A stretch of DNA of 64,000 nt from Setophaga petechia (lineage: Eukaryota > Chordata > Aves > Passeriformes > Parulidae), in NCBI GenBank assembly GCA_024362935.1, contig JANCRA010000006.1, forward strand, positions 36,883,924 to 36,947,923. The letters are read 5' to 3'. Shown one piece after another: positions 1 through 10,400 of the stretch. Position 1 is the stretch's first letter. Each line of letters starts with the position of its first letter. The translations under genes were made by a program, and so were the position numbers. Below the pieces are notes generated by a model that ran no database searches, had not been told where the DNA came from, and saw only the letters and a program-made list of their open reading frames with translations.

Positions 1-365
1 TGTTCTACTACGATTGACTTTGCAGTGCACTGTAATAATTGCCTATTGTTACTACATCTAAGCCAATAGCGTTTGCATTATATCTCTTCAGGAGAAACTG
101 TACCAGTTCAGAAAACAACTCTCATTTTTTCTACAAGTTGCACGGAGGTGTGCAGAGTGTTTTGCAAGAAGCAAAAGAAAGTTGTCCAAAACTGCTGCCA
201 TTCGAATAGTAATGCCAATGGAAAAGGCAGGAGAGTGGAAAGGTGCTGTTTTCTATCTGTTTGTAAGCTGCTTACACAATCCCAGAGTTGTGCAGCAATT
301 AGTTTTTCAGTGCACTGTAGTAGGTGCCTCTTTTCACCTGCATCTAAGCAAATTGCTTTTTCCCC

Positions 366-476
366 ATGTCTCGCAAGGAGAAACTGAGCCAGTTCAGAAA
401 ACATCTCCCATCGACTTCTAGAGATTGCAGGCAGGTGTGCAGAGTGTTTTGCAAGAAGCAAAAGAAAGTTGTCTAA
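366..476 (+). CDS. Possible 36-codon mini-ORF in monomer D3 (speculative)
   Basis: The ATG sits in CCCCATGTC and the stop TAA is at 474-476. The product would be short, basic and cysteine-containing. It starts MSRKEKLSQF, has Cys at residues 21, 25 and 29, and ends in a lysine-rich KKQKKVV tail. It is the D3 counterpart of the ORF that follows each CpG module and shares the MSRxEK start, the LPS motif and the VFC motif with it. It is too short to judge coding status by eye, no family is recognised, and it could be chance conservation inside a satellite. Confidence 0.15.
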   Translation: MSRKEKLSQFRKHLPSTSRDCRQVCRVFCKKQKKVV

Positions 477-651
477 AACGCCTTGCATTCAAATAGAAAT
501 GTGAATAGAAAAGGCAGGAGAAGGGAGAGGTACTGTTTTCTATCAGTTTGCAACCTGCTTACACAATCTGCATGTTGTGCAGCAATTAGCTTGCAGTGCA
601 CTGTAGTAGGTGCCTCTTTTCACCTATATCTAAGCAAATTGCTTTTTCCCC

Positions 652-762
652 ATGTCTTGCAAAGAGAAACTGAGCCAGTTCAGAAAATATCTCCCATCGA
701 CTTCTAGAGATTGCAGGCAGGTGTGCAGAGTGTTTTGCAAGAAGCCAAAGAAAGTTGTCTAA
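652..762 (+). CDS. Possible 36-codon mini-ORF in monomer D4 (speculative)
   Basis: This is the same frame as the D3 mini-ORF one monomer downstream. It starts MSCKEKLSQF, keeps the CRQVCRVFC segment and ends KKPKKVV before TAA at 760-762. It differs from the D3 version at three residues (R3C, H13Y, Q33P). The following D5 monomer has lost the ORF: its start is ATC and an early TAG follows. Confidence 0.15.
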   Translation: MSCKEKLSQFRKYLPSTSRDCRQVCRVFCKKPKKVV

Positions 763-2083
763 AATTCTTTCCATTCGAATAGTAATGTGCATGTAAAAAG
801 CAGGAAGAGTGGAAAGGTACTGTTTCCTATCACTTTGCAAGCTGGGCACACAATCCCAGTGTTGTGCATCTATTAGCTTTGCAGTGCACTGCAGTAACTG
901 CCTGTGGTAACCTACATCTAAGCAAAAAGCTTTTTCACTATCTCTCACTAGGAGAAAATGTTCCTGCTCATTAAACAACTTCCATCGTGCTGTACAGGTT
1001 GCACAGAGGGCTGCAGAATGTTTTCCAGCAAGAAAAAGAAAGTTGTCTAAGACGCCTTCCTTTCAAGTATTAATGTGAAGGGAAAGGCAAGAGAGTGGGA
1101 AAGTACTGTTTTCTAGCACTTTGCAAGCTGCTAACACAATCGCAGTGCTGTGTAGCAATTAGCTTGTCAGTGCACGGCAGTAAGTGTTTCTTGATACCTA
1201 CATGTGAGCAAATAGCTTTTTCACTTTGTCTCGCAAGGGGAAAACGTTGCTGCTCACTAAACAACTTCCATCGTATTGTAGAAGTTGCACAGAGGGCTGC
1301 AGTGTGTTTTGCAAAATGTAAAACAATATTGTCTAAGACGCCTTCCTTTCAAGTATTAATGTGAAGGGAAAGGCAAGAGAGTGGGAAAGTACGGTTTTCT
1401 AGCACTTTGCAAGCTGCTAACACAGTACTAGTGCTGTGGAGCAGTTAGCTGTTCAGTGCACTGCAGTAAGTGTTTCTTGTCACCTACATCTAAGCAAATA
1501 GCTTTTTCACTATGTCTCGCAAGGAGAAAACCTTCCTGCTCACTAAACAACTTCCATCGTGTTGTAGATGTTGCAGAGAGGGCTGCAGAGTTTTTTGACA
1601 CAAGAAAAAGAAAGTTGTCTAAGATGCCTTCCTTTCAAGTATTAATGTGAAGGGAAAGGCAAGAGAGTGGGAAAGTACTGTTTTCTAGCACTTTGCAAGC
1701 TGCTAACACAGTACTAGTGCTGTGGAGCAGATAGCTGTTCAGTGCACTGCAGTAAGTGTTTCTTGTCACCTACATCTAAGCAAATAGCTTTTTCACTATG
1801 TCTCGCAAGGAGAAAACCTTCCTGCTCACTAAACAAATTCCATCGTGTTGTAGATGTTGCAGAGAGGGCTGCAGAGTTTTTTGACACAAGAAAAAGAAAG
1901 TTGTCTAAGATGCCTTCCTTTCAAGTATTAATGTGAAGGGAAAGGCAAGAGAGTGGGAAAGTACTGTTTTCTAGCACTTTGCAGGCTGCTAACACAATCC
2001 CAGTGCTGTGTAGCAGTTAGCTTTTGAATGCACTGCAGTAAGTGTTTCTTGTCACCTACATCTAAGCAAATAGCTTTTTCACT

Positions 2084-2194
2084 ATGTCTCGCAAGGAGAA
2101 AACCTTCTTGCTCACTAAACATCTCCTATCGTGTTCTAGAAGTTGAAGAGAGGGCTGCAGTGTGTTCTGTAACAAGAAAAAGAAAGTTGTCTAA
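2084..2194 (+). CDS. Possible 36-codon mini-ORF in an s-class R monomer (representative, speculative)
   Basis: The ATG is in CACTATGTC (A at -3) and the stop TAA is at 2192-2194. It starts MSRKEKTFLLTK and ends in CNKKKKVV. The same ATG exists in most R monomers, but the ORF length differs by class. In a and p monomers it stops after 28 codons at TTTTTTTGA-like sequence. In many q monomers it stops at TGCAAAATGTAA after 31 codons. In r monomers ATG is TTG, so the start is lost. Only s, t and some q monomers keep the lysine-rich tail. Such uneven integrity suggests that most R copies are not coding even if an ancestral ORF was. Confidence 0.12.
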
Positions 2195-3987
2195 GACGCC
2201 TTCCTTTCAAGTATTATTGTGAAGGGAAAGGCAAGAGAGTGGGAAAGTACTGTTTTCTAGCACTTTGCAAGCTGCTAACACAATCGCAGTGCTGTGTAGC
2301 AATTAGCTTGTCAGTGCACGGCAGTAAGTGTTTCTTGATACCTACATGTGAGCAAATAGCTTTTTCACTTTGTCTCGCAAGGGGAAAACGTTGCTGCTCA
2401 CTAAACAACTTCCATCGTATTGTAGAAGTTGCACAGAGGGCTGCAGTGTGTTTTGCAAAATGTAAAACAATGTTGTCTAAGACGCCTTCCTTTCAAGTAT
2501 TAATGTGAAGGGAAAGGCAAGAGAGTGGGAAAGTACTGTTTTCTAGCACTTTGCAAGCTGCTAACACAGTACTAGTGCTGTGGAGCAGTTAGCTGTTCAG
2601 TGCACTGCAGTAAGTGTTTCTTGTCACCTACATCTAAGCAAATAACTTTTTCAGTATGTCTCGCAAGGAGACAACCTTCCTGCTCACTAAACAACTTCCA
2701 TCGTGTAGTAGATGTTGCAGAGAGCGCTGCAGAGTTTTTTGACACAAGAAAAAGAAAGTTGTCTAAGATGCCTTCCTTTCAAGTATTAATGTGAAGGGAA
2801 AGGCAAGAGAGTGGGAAAGTACTGTTTTCTATCACTTTGAGAGCTGCTAACACAATCCCAGTGCTGTGTACCAATTAACTTGTCACTTCACTGCAGTAAG
2901 TGTTTCTTGTCACCTACATCTAAGCAAATAACTTTTTCACTATGTCTCCCAAGGAGAAAATCTTCATGCTCACTAAACATCTCCTATCGTGTTCTAGAAG
3001 TTGCACAGAGGGCTGCAGTGTGTTCTGTAACAAGAAAAAGAAAGTTGTCTAAGACGCCTTCCTTTCAAGTATTAATGTGAAGGGAAAGGCAAGAGAGTGG
3101 GAAAGTACTGTTTTCTAGCACTTTGCAAGGTGCTAACACAATCCCAGTGCTGTGTAGCAATTAGCTTGTCAGTGCACGGCAGTAAGAGTTTCTTGATACC
3201 TACATCTGAGCAAATAGCTTTTTCACAATGTCTCGCAAGGGGAAAACGTTGCTGCTCACTAAACAACTTCCATCGTGTTGTAGAAGTTGCACAGAGGGCT
3301 GCAGTGTGTTTTCCAAAATATAAAAGAAATTTGTCTAAGACGCCTTCCTTTCAAGTATTAATGTGAAGGGAAAGGCAAGAGAGTGGGAAAGTACTGTTTT
3401 CTAGCACTTTGCAAGCTGCTAACACAATCCCAGTGCTGTGTACCAATTAACTTGTCACTGCACTGCAGTAAGTGTTTCTTGTCACCTATATCTAAGCAAA
3501 TGCTTTTTCACTATGTCTCGCAAGGAGAAAACCTTCTTGCTCACTAAACATTTCCTATCGTGTTCTAGAAGTTGCACAGAGGGCTGCAGTGTGTTTTGCA
3601 AAATGTAAAAGAAAGTTGTCTAAGACGCCTTCCTTTCAAGTATTTATGTGAAGGGAAAGGCAAGAGAGTGGGAAAGTACTGTTTTCTAGCACTTTGAGAG
3701 CTACTAACACAATCCCAGTGCTGTGTACCAATTAACTTGTCACTGCACTGCAGTAAGGGTTTCTTGTCACCTACATCTGAGCAAATAGCTTTTTCACTTT
3801 GTCTCGTAAGGGGAAAACGTTGCTGCTCACTAAACAACTTCAATCGTGTTGTCGAAGTTGCACAGAGGGCTGCAGTGTGTTTTGCAAAATGTAAAAGAAA
3901 GTTGTCTAAGACGCCTTCCTTTCAAGTATTAATGTGAAGGGAAAGGCAAGAGAGTGGGAAAGTACTGTTTTCTAGCACTTTGCAAGC

Positions 3988-4016
3988 TGCTAACACAATC
4001 CCAGTTCTGTGTAGCA
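3988..4016 (+). other. Conserved monomer stem-loop (representative, class a)
   Basis: The arms TGCTA(A)CACA (3988-3997) and TGTGTAGCA (4008-4016) pair over 9 bp with one bulged A around a 10-nt loop. The equivalent structure is found in the r, p, D3 and D4 classes with different loop and flank bases. In t, q and u monomers the 3' arm reads TACCA and the outer stem is broken. A role in RNA or cruciform structure is inference only. Confidence 0.4.
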
Positions 4017-7000
4017 ATTAGCTGTTCAGTGCACTGCAGTAAGTGTTTCTTGTCACCTACATCTAAGCAAATAGCTTTTTCACTATGTCTCGCAAGGAGA
4101 AAACCTTCCTGCTCACTAAACAACTTCCATCGTGTTTTAGATGTTGCAGAGAGGGCTGCAGAGTTTTTTGACTCAAGAAAAAGAAAGTTATCTAAGATGC
4201 CTTCCTTTCAAGTATTAATGTGAAGGGAAAGGCAAGAGAGTGGGAAAGTACTGTTTTCTAGCACTTTGCAAGCTGCTAACACAATCCCAGTTCTGTGTAG
4301 CAATTAGCTGTTCAGTGCACTGCAGTAAGTGTTTCTTGTCACCTACATCTAAGCAAATAGCTTTTTCACTATGTCTCGCAAGGAGAAAACCTTCCTGCTC
4401 ACTAAACAACTTCCATCGTGTTGTAGATGTTGCAGAGAGGGCTGCAGAGTTTTTTGACACAAGAAAAAGAAAGTTGTCTAAGATGCCTTCCTTTCAAGTA
4501 TTAATGTGAAGGGAAAGGCAAGAGAGTGGGAAAGTACTGTTTTCTATCACTTTGAGAGCTGCTAACACAATCCCAGTGCTGTGTACCAATTAACTTGTCA
4601 CTTCACTGCAGTAAGTGTTTCTTGTCACCTACATTTAAGCAAATAACTTTTTCACTATGTCTCCCAAGGAGAAAACCTTCCTGCTCACTAAACATCTCCT
4701 ATCGTGTTCTAGAAGTTGCACAGAGGGCTGCAGTGTGTTCTGTAACAAGAAAAAGAAAGCTGTCTAAGACGCCCTCCTTTCAAGTATTAATGTGTAGGGA
4801 AAGGCAAGAGAGTGGGAAAGTACTGTTTTCTAGCACTTTGCAAGCTGCTAACACAATCCCAGTGCTGTGTAGCAATTAGCTTGTCAGTGCACGGCAGTAA
4901 GAGTTTCTTGATACCTACATCTGAGCAAATAGCTTTTTCACAATGTCTCGCAAGGGGAAAACGTTGCTGCTCACTAAACAACTTCCATCGTGTTGTAGAA
5001 GTTGCACAGAGGGCTGCAGTGTGTTTTGCAAAATATAAAAGAAAGTTGTCTAAGACGCCTTCCTTTCAAGTATTAATGTGAAGGGAAAGGCAAGAGAGTG
5101 GGAAAGTACTGTTTTCTAGCACTTTGCAGGCTGCTAACACAATCGCAGTGCTGTGTAGCAGTTAGCTTTTCAGTGCACTGCAGTAAGTGTTTCTTGTCAC
5201 CTACATCTAAGCAAATAGCTTTTTCACTATGTCTCGCAAGGAGAAAACCTTCCTGCTCACTAAACAACTTCCATCGTGTTGTAGAAGTTGCACAGAGGGC
5301 TGCAGAGTTTTTTGACACAAGAAAAAGAAAGTTGTCTAAGATGCCTTCCTTTCAAGTATTAATGTGAAGGGAAAGGCAAGAGAGTGGGAAAGTACTGTTT
5401 TCTAGCACTTTGAGAGCTGCTAACACAATCCCAGTGCTGTGTACCATTTAACTTGTCACTGCACTGCAGTAAGGGTTTCTTGTCACCTATATCTAAGCAA
5501 ATGCTTTTTCACTATGTCTCGCAAGGAGAAAACCTTCTTGCTCACTAAACATCTCCTATAGTGTTCTAGAAGTTGCACAGAGGGCTGCAGTGTGTTTTGC
5601 AAAATGTAAAAGAAAGTTGTCTAAGACGCCTTCCTTTCAAGTAATAATGTGAAGGGAAAGGCAAGAGAGTGGGAAAGTACTGTTTTCTAGCACTTTGAGA
5701 GCTGCTAACACAATCCCAGTGCTGTGTACCAATTAACTTGTCACTGCACTGCAGTAAGTGTTTCTTGTCACCTACATCTGAGCAAATAGCTTTTTCACTT
5801 TGTCTCGCAATGGGGAAAACGTTGCTGCTCACTAAACAACTTCCATCGTGTTGTAGAAGTTGCACAGATTGCTGCAGTGTGTTTTGCAAAATGTAAAAGA
5901 AAGTTGTCTAAGACGCCTTCCTTTCAAGTATTAATGTGAAGGGAAAGGCAAGAGAGTGGGAAAGTACTGTTTTCTAGCACTTTGCAAGCTGCTAACACAA
6001 TCCCAGTTCTGTGTAGCAATTAGCTGTTCAGTGCACTGCAGTAAGTGTTTCTTGTCACCTACATCTAAGCAAAAAGCTTTTTCACTATGTCTCGCAAGGA
6101 GAAAACCTTCCTGCTCACTAAACAACTTTCATCGTGTTGTAGATGTTGCAGAGAGGGCTGCAGAGTTTTTTGACACAAGAAAAAGAAAGTTGTCTAAGAC
6201 GCCTTCCTTTCAAGTATTAATGTGAAGGGAAAGGCAAGAGAGTGGGAAAGTACTGTTTTCTAGCACTTTGCAAGCTGCTAACACAGTACTAGTGCTGTGG
6301 AGCAGTTAGCTGTTCAGTGCACTGCAGTAAGAGTTTCTTGTCACCTACATCTAAGCAAATAGCTTTTTCACTATGTCTCGCAAGGAGAAAACCTTCCTGG
6401 TCACTTAGCAACTTCCATCGTGTTGTAGATGTTGCAGAGAGGGCTGCAGAGTTTTTTGACACAAGAAAAAGAAAGTTGTCTAAGATGCCTTCTTTTCAAG
6501 TATTAATGTGAAGGGAAAGGCAAGAGAGTGGGAAAGTACTGTTTTCTAGCACTTTGAGAGCTGCTAACACAATCCCAGTGCTGTGTACCAATTAACTTGT
6601 CACTGCACTGCAGTAAGGGTTTCTTGTCACCTATATCTAAGCAAATGCTTTTTCACTATGTCTCGCAAGGAGAAAACCTTCTTGCTCACTAAACATCTCC
6701 TATCGTGTTCTAGAAGTTGCACAGAGGGCTGCAGTGTGTTTTGCAAAATGTAAAAGAAAGTTGCCTAAGACGCCTTCCTTTCAAGTATTAATGTGAAGGG
6801 AAAGGCAAGAGAGTGGGAAAGTACTGTTTTCTAGCACTTTGAGAGCTGCTAACACAATCCCAGTGCTGTGTACCAATTAACTTGTCACTGCACTGCAGTA
6901 AGGGTTTCTTGTCACCTATATCTAAGCAAATGCTTTTTCACTATGTCTCTCAAGGAGAAAACCTTCTTGCTCACTAAACATCTCCTATCGTGCTCTAGAA

Positions 7001-7154
7001 GTTGCACAGAGACTGCAGTGTGTTTTGCAAAAAGTAAAAGAAAGTTGTCTAAGACGCCTTCCTTTCAAGTATTAATGTGAAGGGAAAGGCAAGAGAGTGG
7101 GAAAGTTCTATTTTCTATCACTTTGAAAGCTGCTTACCCAATCCCAGTTTTGTG

Positions 7155-7360
7155 CCGCTTCGTAGTTCGCCGTTCAGAAGCTGCCGCAGTCTCTTTTTCC
7201 CGGAGAAGGAGAAGACGCTTCTTGGCGCGAAGAATCTGGTGTCGTTACGCCGATCGCGGCGTGCTCCGGAGAACAGCTACGGCCGAGAGACACCCGGAAG
7301 CGGCGCTTAAAGGCACAGTGCTCCGTCTCCTGGTCTTTAGCGTCTCCTGCCGGCTACACC
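7155..7360. promoter_or_regulatory. CpG-rich module 1, candidate promoter/CpG island
   Basis: About two dozen CpG dinucleotides fall in 206 bp, against two or three in an ordinary 286-bp monomer. The edges are sharp. Monomer sequence continues to CCAGTTTTGTG and resumes at TTAGCAAAAAGC, so about 50 bp of the normal monomer, including the CAGTGCACTG palindrome and GTAAGTG, is missing here. A strong ETS-type site CCGGAAGC lies at 7294-7301 and a TTAAA at 7307-7311. An inverted repeat ACGCCG-ATCG-CGGCGT lies at 7247-7262. Retained CpG implies protection from methylation or recent homogenisation. Promoter function and direction are inferred. Confidence 0.4.
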
Positions 7361-7381
7361 TTAGCAAAAAGCTTTTTCATT

Positions 7382-7483
7382 ATGTCTCGCCAGGAGAAAC
7401 TGTGTCTGTTCACAAAAAACCTCCCATCGTGCTCTAGAGGTTGCAGGCAGCTCTGCAGCGTGTTTTGCAACAAGAAAAAGTAA
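7382..7483 (+). CDS. Candidate 33-codon cysteine-spaced mini-ORF downstream of CpG module 1
   Basis: The ATG (ATTATGTC, A at -3) lies 21 bp after the CpG-rich module, and the stop TAA is at 7481-7483. The predicted peptide starts MSRQEKLCLFTK. It has four cysteines at residues 17, 21, 25 and 29 in a CX3CX3CX3C pattern, an extra Cys at 8, and ends CNKKK. It is basic and has no evident signal peptide. The i,i+4 spacing would put the cysteines on one helical face if the peptide folds as a helix. The nucleotide sequence appears identical in all 11 copies, but so does the surrounding DNA, so this shows homogenisation rather than selection. No known family is recognised. It may equally be a non-coding relic. 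Confidence 0.22.
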   Translation: MSRQEKLCLFTKNLPSCSRGCRQLCSVFCNKKK

Positions 7484-10400
7484 CTTGTCCAAAAAAGCCA
7501 TCAATTCGAATGTTCCTGGAAAGGGAAAATGCAGGAGAGCGGATCGGTACTGTTTTCTACCAGTTTGCAAGCTGGACACACAATCCCAGTGTTCTACTAC
7601 GATTGACTTTGCAGTGCACTGTAATAATTGCCTATTGTTACTACATCTAAGCCAATAGCGTTTGCATTATATCTCTTCAGGAGAAACTGTACCAGTTCAG
7701 AAAACAACTCTCATTTTTTCTACAAGTTGCACGGAGGTGTGCAGAGTGTTTTGCAAGAAGCAAAAGAAAGTTGTCCAAAACTGCTGCCATTCGAATAGTA
7801 ATGCCAATGGAAAAGGCAGGAGAGTGGAAAGGTGCTGTTTTCTATCTGTTTGTAAGCTGCTTACACAATCCCAGAGTTGTGCAGCAATTAGTTTTTCAGT
7901 GCACTGTAGTAGGTGCCTCTTTTCACCTGCATCTAAGCAAATTGCTTTTTCCCCATGTCTCGCAAGGAGAAACTGAGCCAGTTCAGAAAACATCTCCCAT
8001 CGAGTTCTAGAGATTGCAGGCAGGTGTGCAGAGTGTTTTGCAAGAAGCAAAAGAAAGTTGTCTAAAACGCCTTGCATTCAAATAGAAATGTGAATAGAAA
8101 AGGCAGGAGAAGGGAGAGGTACTGTTTTCTATCAGTTTGCAACCTGCTTACACAATCTGCATGTTGTGCAGCAATTAGCTTGCAGTGCACTGTAGTAGGT
8201 GCCTCTTTTCACCTATATCTAAGCAAATTGCTTTTTCCCCATGTCTTGCAAAGAGAAACTGAGCCAGTTCAGAAAATATCTCCCATCGACTTCTAGAGAT
8301 TGCAGGCAGGTGTGCAGAGTGTTTTGCAAGAAGCCAAAGAAAGTTGTCTAAAATTCTTTCCATTCGAATAGTAATGTGCATGGAAAAAGCAGGAAGAGTG
8401 GAAAGGTACTGTTTCCTATCACTTTGCAAGCTGGGCACACAATCCCAGTGTTGTGCATCTATTAGCTTTGCAGTGCACTGCAGTAACTGCCTGTGGTAAC
8501 CTACATCTAAGCAAAAAGCTTTTTCACTATCTCTCACTAGGAGAAAATGTTCCTGCTCATTAAACAACTTCCATCGTGCTGTACAGGTTGCACAGAGGGC
8601 TGCAGAATGTTTTCCAGCAAGAAAAAGAAAGTTGTCTAAGACACCTTCCTTTCAAGTATTAATGTGAAGGGAAAGGCAAGAGAGTGGGAAAGTACTGTTT
8701 TCTAGCACTTTGCAGGCCGCTAACACAATCCCAGTGCTGTGTACCAATTAACTTGTCACTGCACTGGAGTAAGGGTTTCTTGTCACCTATATCTAAGCAA
8801 ATGCTTTTTCACTATGTCTCGCAAGGAGAAAACCTTCTTGCTCACTAAACATTTCCTATCGTGTTCTAGAAGTTGCACAGAGGGCTGTAGTGTGTTCTGT
8901 AACAAGAAAAAGAAAGTTGCCTAAGACGCCTTCCTTTCAAGTATTAATGTGAAGGGAAAGGCAAGAGAGTGGGAAAGTACTGTTTTCTAGCACTTTGCAA
9001 GCTGCTAACACAATCCCAGTTCTGTGTAGCAATTAGCTGTTCAGTGCACTGCAGTAAGTGTTTCTTGTCACCTACATCTAAGCAAATAGCTTTTTCACTA
9101 TGTCTCGCAAGGAGAAAACCTTCCTGCTCACTAAACAACTTCCATCGTGTTGTAGATGTTGCAGAGAGGGCTGCAGAGTTTTTTGACTCAAGAAAAAGAA
9201 AGTTATCTAAGATGCCTTCCTTTCAAGTATTAATGTGAAGGGAAAGGCAAGAAAGTGGGAAAGTACTGTTTTCTAGCACTTTGCAAGCTGCTAACACAAT
9301 CCCAGTTCTGTGTAGCAATTAGATTTTCAGTGCACTGCAGTAAGTGTTTCTTGTCACCTACATCTAAGCAAATAGCTTTTTCACTATGTCTCGCAAGGAG
9401 AAAACCTTCCTGCTCACTAAACAACTTCCATCGTGTTGTAGATGTTGCAGAGAGGGCTGCAGAGTTTTTTGACACAAGAAAAAGAAAGTTGTCTAAGATG
9501 CCTTCCTTTCAAGTATTAATGTGAAGGGAAAGGCAAGAGAGTGGGAAAGTACTGTTTTCTAGCACTTTGCAAGCTGCTAACACAGTACTAGTGCTGTGGA
9601 GCAGATAGCTGTTCAGTGCACTGCAGTAAGTGTTTCTTGTCACCTACATCTAAGCAAATAGCTTTTTCACTATGTCTCGCAAGGAGAAAACCTTCCTGCT
9701 CACTAAACAACTTCCATCGTGTTGTAGATGTTGCAGAGATGGCTGCAGAGTTTTTTGACACAAGAAAAAGAAAGTTGTCTAAGACGCCTTCCTTTCAAGT
9801 ATTAATGTGAAGGGAAAGGCAAGAGAGTGGGAAAGTACTGTTTTCTAGCACTTTGCAAGCTGCTAACACAGTACTAGTGCTGTGGAGCAGATAGCTGTTC
9901 AGTGCACTGCAGTAAGTGTTTCTTGTCACCTACATCTAAGCAAATAGCTTTCTCACTATGTCTCGCAAGGAGAAAACCTTCTTGCTCACTAAACATCTCC
10001 TATCGTGTTCTAGAAGTTGAACAGAGGGCTGCAGTGTGTTCTGTAACAAGAAAAAGAAAGTTGTCTAAGACGCCTTCCTTTCAAGTATTAATGTGAAGGG
10101 AAAGGCAAGAGAGTGGGAAAGTACTGTTTTCTAGCACTTTGCAAGCTGCTAACACAATCGCAGTGCTGTGTAGCAATTAGCTTGTCAGTGCACGGCAGTA
10201 AGTGTTTCTTGATACCTACATGTGAGCAAATAGCTTTTTCACTTTGTCTCGCAAGGGGAAAACGTTGCTGCTCACTAAACAACTTCCATCGTATTGTAGA
10301 AGTTGCACAGAGGGCTGCAGTGTGTTTTGCAAAATGTAAAACAATATTGTCTAAGACGCCTTCCTTTCAAGTATTAATGTGAAGGGAAAGGCAAGAGAGT

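Larger units (their letters stand above)
1..7076 (+). repeat. HOR copy 0, 26-mer, 5'-truncated by the window edge
   Basis: Position 1 corresponds to 7590 of the next copy, an offset of 7,589 bp, so the complete copy would be 7,589 bp. The missing 513 bp hold its CpG module. D3 starts near 214, D4 near 501 and D5 near 787. The R block is 1075-7076 with 21 monomers, in order: r p p s r p t r' q u a a t r' v q u a p q q'. The series t r' ... q u a appears twice (from 2791 and from 4506), so the R block has its own nested duplication about 1,715 bp (six monomers) apart. The monomer at 5649 is 287 bp because of an extra T in CTCGCAATGGGG near 5811. Confidence 0.93.

Noticed and set aside
970..975. 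ATTAAA as a poly(A) signal in D5
   Set aside because: A single hexamer variant without a clear downstream GT-rich element. It is frequent by chance and changed to ACTAAA in copy 10.
1095..1364. GTG-led ~89-codon open frame present in most R monomers on the + strand
   Set aside because: It ends at each monomer boundary (ATG TGA), has no ATG start, shifts frame because 286 is not a multiple of 3, and is changed or interrupted in D monomers. It is best explained by the low stop density of the repeat.
4215..4460. 64-130-codon open frames on the minus strand in nearly every monomer
   Set aside because: They repeat with the satellite period, overlap the + strand frames fully, have no recognisable domain, and extend only where a monomer is 285 or 288 bp. 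Not supported as genes.
7155..7360. CTCF site array like DXZ4
   Set aside because: No convincing match to the CTCF core (CCGCGNGGNGGCAG or its complement) was found in the module; GCTGCCGCAG is too weak.
7123..7437. Arginine-rich 104-codon ORF through the CpG module
   Set aside because: The Arg/Ala richness follows from CpG-rich composition. The frame ends just after the module and no family is recognised.
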